Assembly: GCA_009602725.1 (NCBI GenBank) | Contig: WELB01000073.1 | Span: 125,195-162,212, forward strand | Direction: 5' to 3' | Source: Spirogloea muscicola | Lineage: Eukaryota; Streptophyta; Zygnematophyceae; Spirogloeales; Spirogloeaceae | DNA: 37,018 nucleotides | Shown here: piece by piece, positions 21,601 through 27,648 of the stretch | Layout of the letters: every line of letters begins with the position of its first letter | How positions within the stretch are numbered: the stretch's first letter is position 1 | Translations under genes and position numbers: made by a program | The notes under the pieces: generated by a model | What the model saw: the letters and a program-made list of their open reading frames with translations, nothing else | Database searches by the model: none | What the model was told of the DNA's origin: nothing

Positions 21601-21776
21601 GTCAACAAACCATGAAGATGAATCTGCCTAGGGTCTGAAGGGCAAGACCTGTAGCAGTGGTCGTAACACTTGCGGTCGTCAAAAGGACTGGGGCACTCTG
21701 ACAGGCACTCCCCCAGGCTCTGGTCTGGCAGGCACACTCCGAGCCTGCCCAGGAAGTGGCGCAGGACGTCGCACAT
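15607..21776 (-). CDS. CNNM/DUF21-like membrane protein with a giant disordered tail (9 exons)
   Basis: Homologue of the CNNM (ACDP) DUF21 membrane domain, a family linked to Mg2+ and other divalent cation transport. Minus-strand exons: 21776-21649, 21314-21176, 20864-20723, 20507-20270, 20060-19848, 19629-19406, 19223-19099, 18918-16837, 16596-15607; 4281 nt, 1426 residues from ATG 21776, all phases closing. A Cys-rich segment (GECLSECPSPFDDRKCYDHC) precedes the DUF21 domain: LLLLSLLISCMMSSTLGLDM, RVASLRTRGSLLLCTLLVAS, VLLLVFVEILPPALCAHHAL and FPIAWPVSLVLDKYL. These line up in order with animal CNNM. The two CBS domains that normally follow are not visible. Instead there is a Ser/Pro/acidic region, then exons 8 and 9 (about 1020 residues) of low-complexity Ser, Ala, Gly, Glu sequence with poly-Ser and poly-Ala near the C-terminus (ending KAVWGEELE). 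The true start may lie upstream, since a signal peptide is expected. Confidence 0.82.
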
Positions 21777-22330
21777 CCTTGCGCCTTCTCACAGCAGGGG
21801 CAGGCTGCCGCCACGCGAATCCGGCGCCGCCGAGAAGGCTACAGAGAGCTGGCATGGGGGCCTGCTGCCGAGTCCACTGGCCGCATCACCCCTCCACACA
21901 CAGCCGCAAGAAGGCCAGCTCTGGTGCCAGCTGATCATTCTCCTGCTCCCCGCACTACCGCCGCAGCAACCGCCGGCGCCTTGCCGCCGCTGCGGCGCCA
22001 TCCGCGAGGACGGCGCCCATTGCGCAGTCCGCGGTGGCCAGTCCCAACAACAAGCATGTCCAAGAGGACGAATCCTAGAAGCGGTAGACCGAGCCACAGG
22101 AAGGCGCGTTCAGGTCAGGCTGGCTGCCAAGGTCGCCGCAGCTAGAGGGCTCGAGGCCAGCGGATGCGCTCGGCGAGGCGGCCACGGAGAAGAGAGGGAA
22201 AGCCGCGCGCCCACGAGCGCTGGCGGCGGCGGAGCGGCGGCGAGCGGGCGCGCGGNAGCGCGCGGGGGGGCGCGTCCTCTGCAGCACTCTCCCAGACACT
22301 GGACCGGCCCCGCGGTCACACGCGGAAATC
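21777..22330 (-). other. GC-rich block upstream of the CNNM-like gene; possible 5' exon
   Basis: On the minus strand, 22211-22098 can encode a hydrophobic small-residue stretch (AAFPLFSVAASPSASAG) followed by CGDLGSQPDLNAPSCGS, which could be a signal peptide and the start of the Cys-rich ectodomain. It ends at a possible GTCTAC donor. I could not find an acceptor joining it in phase to 21776. The single N at 22256 sits within this block. Confidence 0.25.
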
Positions 22331-22619
22331 CCCCCGTGGGGGCATGTTCCTGCTAGAGGACAGCGGGCTGGCCGGAGATAAATTTCTGAGCTGCCCATCC
22401 TCTGCGGGCACTCCGCACGACCGCGCCGGTGTGGCCAAAGCGACAGCACTGTGTCTCCTCTGGTTGCTTCGGCAGTCTGGTGAAACTTCTCCCCGTCAGG
22501 CCGTCGGCGAGATGGCGACGCGGCCGACAATTTGGCTCGAGCCATGTCCCAAGAGTCCGCCGCTGCGCGAAGCGATGGCGACGTGCTAAGAAACATCTTG
22601 GCTCTTGCCAAATGGGGCG

Positions 22620-23082
22620 AAGGCTGGAAACAGCCAGCCCAAATAAATGGGAGGTGGCGGGGGGCTAGAAGCAAGCGTGGCCAGATTGACTGGTGGCTGG
22701 GAGAAGCCAGCCCAAAAGGAAATTGACAAGGTCTGAAAGAGCCGGAGTGCAAGGAATAAGACATCTCCAGTGGTCCAATGCCCATGCCTTGCATCTGCGT
22801 GCTGGCCGTGCTCTCGCTGCGGCCTCCGGCTTTCGTCGGGGGGATACTTTTCCGGCAGCTAGTCTGTCGGATGTGTCCTCACTCGTAAGTGGTCCATCCT
22901 CCCCCGTTCTGCCATAGCCTCTTTAGGCCCCGCAGTCGCTGCTTAGCTCGTAGTTTGGCCCCTTCGAACCTTGTCAATTCTTTTCGGGCTGGCTTCTCAC
23001 AGCCCTTGCCCCCATTGGGAGAGCCACTTCTTCTTTTCGGGCTGGCTTCTCACAGCCCTTGCCCCCATTGGGAGAGCCACTC
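22620..23082 (+). mobile_element. Retroelement 3' end, plus-strand copy with duplicated tail unit
   Basis: Plus-sense reading encodes ALHLRAGRALAAASGFR near 22785-22840 and SDVSSLVSG near 22870, the conserved C-terminal signature, then the untranslated tail. The tail contains two copies of a ~53-bp unit (TTTTCGGGCTGGCTTCTCAC followed by a block ending GGGAGAGCCAC) at about 22979-23029 and 23032-23081. A minus-sense tail fragment at about 22620-22760 precedes it, so the copy is inserted into or fused with an older one. It forms the left arm of the inverted repeat described at 22760-23500. Confidence 0.65.
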
Positions 23083-23500
23083 CTTCCGAGTGCGAAGGAA
23101 TAAGATCATCAGCAAAGGGGTTTAGGGTTTAGGGTTTAGGGTTTAACCTCTAGTCAGAAGATGCAAGTCTGGATAGGAAGAAGTGGCTCTCCCAATGGGG
23201 GCAAGGGCTGTGAGAAGAAGTGGCTCTCCCAATGGGGGCAAGGGCTGTGAGAAGCCAGCCCGAAAAGAATTGACAAGGTTCGAAGGGGCCAAACTACGAG
23301 CTAAGCAGCGACTGCGGGGCCTGAAGAGGCTATGGCAGAACGGGGGAGGATGGACCAGTTAGTAGTCACGAGTGAGGAGCCTCACATCCGACAGACTAGC
23401 TGCCGGTAAACTATCCCCCTGACGAAAGCCGGAGGCCGCAGCGAGAGCACGGCCAGCACGCAGATGCAAGGCGTGGGCCATGGACCGCTGGGAGGAGACG
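22760..23500. repeat. Large imperfect inverted repeat (two element 3' ends tail to tail)
   Basis: The left arm (about 22760-23082) is the reverse complement of the right arm (about 23182-23500), with scattered mismatches and small indels. Both arms include the C-terminal coding end and the tail. The ~99-bp centre contains telomere repeats and a small piece encoding DLHLLTRG on the minus strand. Confidence 0.8.
23121..23145 (+). repeat. Interstitial telomeric repeat (TTTAGGG)3.6
   Basis: Three perfect TTTAGGG units plus TTTA, directly between the two inverted element ends. This is the Arabidopsis-type telomere sequence used by most plants and many green algae. The G-rich strand runs to the right, as it would if the left-hand side had once been a chromosome end. 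Confidence 0.9.
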
Positions 23501-24018
23501 GACAAGCGCATACGATACACCTGAGCCCACGAGCCAGCGGCGTTGAAGTCAGCCGGCTCACCGCGCCTGCGGGACACAGCGCGCCGTGCAAGCCTGGCCA
23601 ACAGGTCGAGCCAGTGGGATCCGAGAGCCCCATGCACGTCCACAGCCAGGGGGACGAACTCGTCGGCAGCCGGGTGGTCGGCGTGTTTGGCCGCCTTGCT
23701 GCGAGCGGCCTTTGCCGCAGCGTGGCCAGCCCGCGAGGCAGAAAGCCCCGGGTTGGAGCGGTCGACCGCATCAGTGGTGACCACATCGGCAATGATGCGC
23801 CCGCCACCGCCCGTCGTGGACGCCACCAGGTCGACGCGGCGCGTGTGGAGTCCGTCGGCCCTCTGGAGGATGGGCATGACAGAAGTATTCTCCATCGCAA
23901 CTGTGTATCCGGCCTCCTGAAAGATGCCGAACATACCGTCGCGGAGGAGGTCGTGAGCGGCTGGATAGCTAGCTGGCGGAAGGACGTCGCCCTGACGGCA
24001 GCCGGAGGCCGCCGCCAA
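23146..24018 (-). mobile_element. Best-preserved retroelement copy: C-terminal protein module and tail
   Basis: A minus-strand frame of about 220 codons is open from 24018 to 23359. Blocks in order: LVASTTGGGGRIIADVVTTD, a Ser/Ala stretch, AAKAARSKAAKHADHPAADE, FVPLAVDVHGALGSHWLDLL, RRRGEPADFN, YRMRLSVSSQ, HALHLRAGRALAAASGFRQG and SDVRLLTRDY, then stop. This pattern (hydrophobic strand ending in DV, Ala/Lys helix with a Tyr or His, FVPLxVDxxG, then a basic helix) is what I remember from the region downstream of the reverse transcriptase in non-LTR elements of plants and algae. The catalytic RT part is absent, as in 5'-truncated copies. The 3' tail lies at 23182-23358. A separate fragment encoding DLHLLTRG sits at 23146-23181, next to the telomere repeats. 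Confidence 0.6.
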
Positions 24019-24367
24019 AGCGCGGCCTGCGCGCTAGTGAACCGCGAATGCAAGGGACCGCTGCAAAGTGATGGAAACAGTCAGCCCAACAACTCAAGAA
24101 GGTCCAAAAGAGAGAAAAAAGGGCTGAATGGCGCTCACACCATCAGCTCTGCAACTCTATTCCTTTCAGGCTTGCTTTCACAGCCCTCTCCCCACTTAGG
24201 ATGAGCTGATCTTTCTTATGTAAGTGGCTAAGGGCAGAAAGAGAGAAAGAGAAGTTTCGTGTATTTGAACCAAACGAAGGCCAAATGGCCAAGTACAAAG
24301 GCAAGCACATCTGAAGACCTACATAATCTACAGCAGATTGACCCGGTCAGTAATAACGGGTCAAAAG
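24019..24367. repeat. Mixed element debris between copies
   Basis: 24001-24070 matches 33240-33360 (shared GCCCTGACGG, AGGCCGCCGCCAAAG and CAAGGGACCGCTGCAAAG). After it comes a plus-sense tail unit (GGCTTGCTTTCACAGCCC, near 24168) and an A-rich stretch. AAGTACAAAGGCAAGCACAT at about 24293 recurs at 25279. Confidence 0.5.
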
Positions 24368-24984
24368 TTAAAGGTCACTAATCAAAGCCTGAATACTAGA
24401 TGGCAGATATGAAGCCCTTCTGCCACCAACTAGAGCTCGCCCAGCTTTCTGGTGCAAAGCATTAGCCTGAGCACGCTGCAAACAGCCCGAAGCTCGTCGT
24501 CGCAAGAACGACAGATATGCAGCTGGCAAGCCCATCTCAGCCGGGAGCACATCTGCATGTTGTGTGTAGCTTAGATTGGCAATATTCTGAAGGAAAGTGT
24601 GGAAACAATGACCTAAACAGCCAAAGATGTCGACTGCCGCTGGCAGGAGCTGATCGCATTGGGGGTAATCGGAGTAGTGCTGCAGCTTTCGTTGTACTGC
24701 ACTGCCTACTGCGTGGCCAGCGATGTGCGTCGATGCTGGACATTCATAGGCCTCCATAACAACAACATCGACCAGGGCCCGTGGTCCTCCACCAGTTTGC
24801 ACGCCCACACGTGGAAGCACTGCTTCTCTGACAGTACTGCTTTTTCTTCTTCTGTAAGCTCCTCTCTCTTGCGCATACCGGCCCTTTTGGGCTCACTCGT
24901 GGTTACTGAGCATCCATCTGCATAATTATTGGTGTGTAGCGTTGTCTTTCCGGGCACCATTTTGGCTTTCGAGCCTGCGGACAT
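24368..24984 (-). pseudogene. Divergent-subfamily element C-terminal ORF, copy A
   Basis: Minus-strand reading: ALVDVVVMEAYECPASTHIA, GHAVGSAVQRKLQHYSDYPQ, CDQLLPAAVDIFGCLGHCFH, then SFLRRRASGCLQRAQANALH and QKAGRAL, ending SIQALISDL. The blocks have the same order as the copy at 23359-24018 but clearly differ, so this is a separate subfamily. The frame is open for 150 codons. It has no RT catalytic core and no obvious independent start, so it is probably inactive. Confidence 0.55.
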
Positions 24985-25260
24985 TGTCCATTCTTTTCTG
25001 GGCTGGCTTTGCTAGCCCCTCTTCTCTCAGGGCGCGCTATTCTTTCTCTTCTTTTGGGCTGGCCTCTCACAGCCCACGCCCCTTTTCTCCGTAGAGCTGC
25101 CTCTATTTCGGACGTTGTCCTCATTATCATGGGCTGGCCTTTACGACCATCGCCTTACTTTGCTACAGCTGTTTCACCTGGCCTGGCCTCTCAGAGCTAT
25201 CGCATTGCTTTGGGAGAAGAAGGAAGCTATTCCAGAGGGGAATGGAGTGTGTATTAAGAG
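24985..25260 (+). repeat. Series of plus-sense tail modules
   Basis: At least four units of the GGGCTGGCCTCTCACAGCC type occur at about 25000, 25056, 25130 and 25180, each preceded by TTGTCC or similar. This is either a tandem tail array or nested insertions. Confidence 0.5.
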
Positions 25261-25312
25261 ATGGAGGGCCTGTGTGGCCAAGTACAAAGGCAAGCACATT
25301 GACAAATGTACG

Positions 25313-25800
25313 TCACCTGCTGCTAAGCTGACCCGCTCGGTAACCACGAGTCAGCACATAGAGGGCCGTAACTGATGCCCGAATACCGGACGGCAATCGA
25401 AAAGCTCTTGAGCTACCAGCTAAGGCTCGACCAGCTTTCTGATGCAACGCATGAGCCTGAGCTCGCTGCAGACAAGCTGACACTAGACGTCGCAAGAATG
25501 ACAAGTAGGCTGCCGACGAGCTGGAAGCAAATCCTCACGTCGAGCATATCCCAGACTTGCAATGTTCTCAAGTAGGGTATGGAAGCGAGGACCGATGCAG
25601 CCGAAAGTGTCGAATGCGGCTGGTAGGAGGTGATCACTGCGGGGGTAGTCAGAGTAGTGTAGGAGCTTTCTCTGCTCTGCACATCCCACTGCGTGGCCAG
25701 TGATGTGAGTCGATGCGGAACTCTTGTACGCCTCCGTCACAACTACATCAACCAAGGCTCGGGCCTCCGCCAGGTTGTACACCCACGATATCCAGGGTGC
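25313..25800 (-). pseudogene. Divergent-subfamily element C-terminal ORF, copy B, frameshifted
   Basis: Closest relative in the window is 24368-24984. Minus-strand reading from 25782: ARALVDVVVTEAYKSSASTH, HAVGCAEQRKLLHYSDYPRS, LLPAAFDTFGCIGPRFHTLL. Near 25490-25500 the frame shifts to SFLRRLVSACLQRAQAHALH, QKAGRAL and ALYVLTRGYRAG. The shared flanking sequence (AAGTACAAAGGCAAGCACAT) shows that the two copies have matching 3' ends. The frameshift makes it non-functional. Confidence 0.6.
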
Positions 25801-25849
25801 AACAGTGATGGCGTCCCTGAGAATCCGTGGTGATGGGCATTATATTGCT

Positions 25850-26640
25850 CACTTCCACGATCCAGATGGGATGAGGGCTATGAGAAGCCAGCCTAGAAAG
25901 AATGGACATGGACTAAAAGGCCGAAAGGCGCTAAAAGCACACAGCTATGCAAGTGAGTACAGCGAGTGGGAGCTTAATTAGCCCGAGTAGGGGGCCCGAG
26001 CTGTTTCTGAAGAAAAGCATTTCCAACGAAAGGAAGAAAGACTCTTCCAGTAGAGAGCGATAACTGTGATTGGCCAGCCCCAAAGAAAAGGAATGAACGT
26101 ATTTCGAAGGGGCCAGCAACGCAAGAAAGAAACAGCGCTAAAGCACTCGGCGACTCAATGGGCCACTGGGTGCTCAATATCCACTGTTGAGCAGGCGCTG
26201 GTCAAAGAATCTAGTCTCTGGGAAGCGGGTAGAGGAGCGAGGGCAGTGATAAGCAAGCCCAAAAATACTGGACATGGAGTTGGAAAGCACAAAACCACAC
26301 ATCAGGCGCGCCGTTCGCATGAAAGGAGAGGGAGGCCAAAGCAAGCCGACAGAGTCAGTGGGGAAAAACAGGGGAAGTATCCAGGAAACTTCGGCGCAAG
26401 TGGGTATGACGCACAAGTGCTCAATAACCCCTAGCCAGTCAGCAGCCGCAAGTCGGAGTAGCGTCTGCTTACCGTTTGGAGAAGTGGCACTCCCAATGGG
26501 GCCAAGGGCTGTGAAAAGCCAGCCCGAAAAAGAAGTAACAAAGGTTCGAAGGGGCCAAATGATGGAGGGGCTTAAAAAGCGCTAAGCAGCTACGAAGGGG
26601 CCTGAAAATGCTATTACATGCGCCCTGCTGCCGGCCGATC
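25850..26640 (-). repeat. Minus-sense element tails and signatures
   Basis: Minus-sense tails: AGAAGCCAGCCTAGAAAG (25890), TGATTGGCCAGCCCCAAAG (26069), TGATAAGCAAGCCCAAAAAT (26249), and the best one at 26480-26560 with GGGCTGTGAAAAGCCAGCCC and AAAGGTTCGAAGGGGCCAAA. The C-terminal signature in minus sense lies at about 26422-26460. No open gene. Confidence 0.5.
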
Positions 26641-26825
26641 GCCACGATCGATGGACTGGACGAGTGGTTTGGCCTGGCCAAGCGGCTCGGTTAGCCAAAA
26701 GTCTGGGAGGCCGACAATGGAGCTGATAGCAGCCCCCGCCCGCCCCCGGCCATTTCATCTGGCTGGCTTTAACGAAAGTGCTCGCCCATAGAGAAGATGG
26801 GCTGGCAAAGCCAGCCCAAAAGAAG

Positions 26826-27089
26826 AAGTGGCTATCCCAATGGGGGCAAGGGCTGTGAGAAGCCAGCCCGAAAAGAATTGACAAGGTTCGAAGGGGCCAA
26901 ACTACGAGCTAAGCAGCGACTGTGGGGCCTGAAGAGGCTACGGCAGAAGGGTAGGAGGATGGACCACTCAGTAGTTACGAGTAAGGAGCCTCACATCCAA
27001 CAGACTAGCTGCCGGAAAACTATCCCCCTGACGAAAGCCGGAGGCCGCAGCGAGATCACGGCCAGCACGCAGATGCAAGGTGTGGGCCC
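26826..27089 (-). mobile_element. Retroelement 3' end, minus copy truncated at 27089
   Basis: Closely matches 23219-23481: tail unit, GGTTCGAAGGGGCC, the GCTAAGCAGCGACTG block, the LLTR signature (CAGTAGTTACGAGTAAGGAG), and coding for the GFRQGD and HLRAGRAL region. Similarity ends at GGTGTGGGCC, 27089, where another tail fragment begins, so the copy is 5'-truncated much earlier than the one at 23146-24018. Confidence 0.7.
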
Positions 27090-27148
27090 AAAAAGAATGG
27101 ACAATCCGGGCCTTCTTCTTTCTTACCGGGCTGGCTTTTCACAGAAGA

Positions 27149-27234
27149 AGTGGCTCTCCCAATGGGGGCAAGGGCTGTGAGAAGCCAGCCCGAAAAGAAT
27201 TGACACAGCCCTTGCCCCCATTGGGAGAGCCACT
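27149..27234. repeat. Perfect 31-bp inverted repeat (potential hairpin)
   Basis: 27149-27179 is the exact reverse complement of 27204-27234 with a 24-base spacer. The arms are tail units of the element family (AGTGGCTCTCCCAATGGGGG in the left arm). This is a junction of two oppositely oriented tails. Confidence 0.85.
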
Positions 27235-27269
27235 TTCTCACAGCCACCAGTCAAGCTGGCCGCGCTTTC

Positions 27270-27430
27270 TTCTTTAGACTCCTCCGTCATTTGGCCCCGT
27301 CGACCCTTTGTCAACTCTTTTCGGGCTGGCTTTTCACAGCCCTTGCCCCCATGGGGAGAGCCACTTTCTTTTCCTTTTCAGGCTGGCATTTCACAGCCCT
27401 CGCCCCTGACTCGTGGTTACTTGCGCATCA
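27270..27430 (+). repeat. Plus-sense tail units and C-terminal signature
   Basis: Contains TTTTCGGGCTGGCTTTTCAC at about 27318, the CCCATGGGGAGAGCCACTTT block, a second degenerate unit, then CTGACTCGTGGTTACTTG at about 27407, the plus-sense LTRGY signature. It lies about 220 bases before the NAC gene start, within its likely promoter. Confidence 0.55.
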
Positions 27431-27648
27431 TCTTAGCAGCAGGCTGATGTGCATCTGCCAATGTGCTCGCCGTTGTACTTGGCCACTCAGGCCCACCGTC
27501 ACCCAAATCGCACTCCAATCTCGTCAGGGTTAAGCTCATCAGTTAACTCTCTCTTTTGCACCCGCGCGTTTAGTTTTAGCTTTCTCCCGGCCATTCCCGC
27601 CCCCGCCACAGCCGCCGCGGCCGCGGTGCGCGCCGCGGAGCCCGGGCC

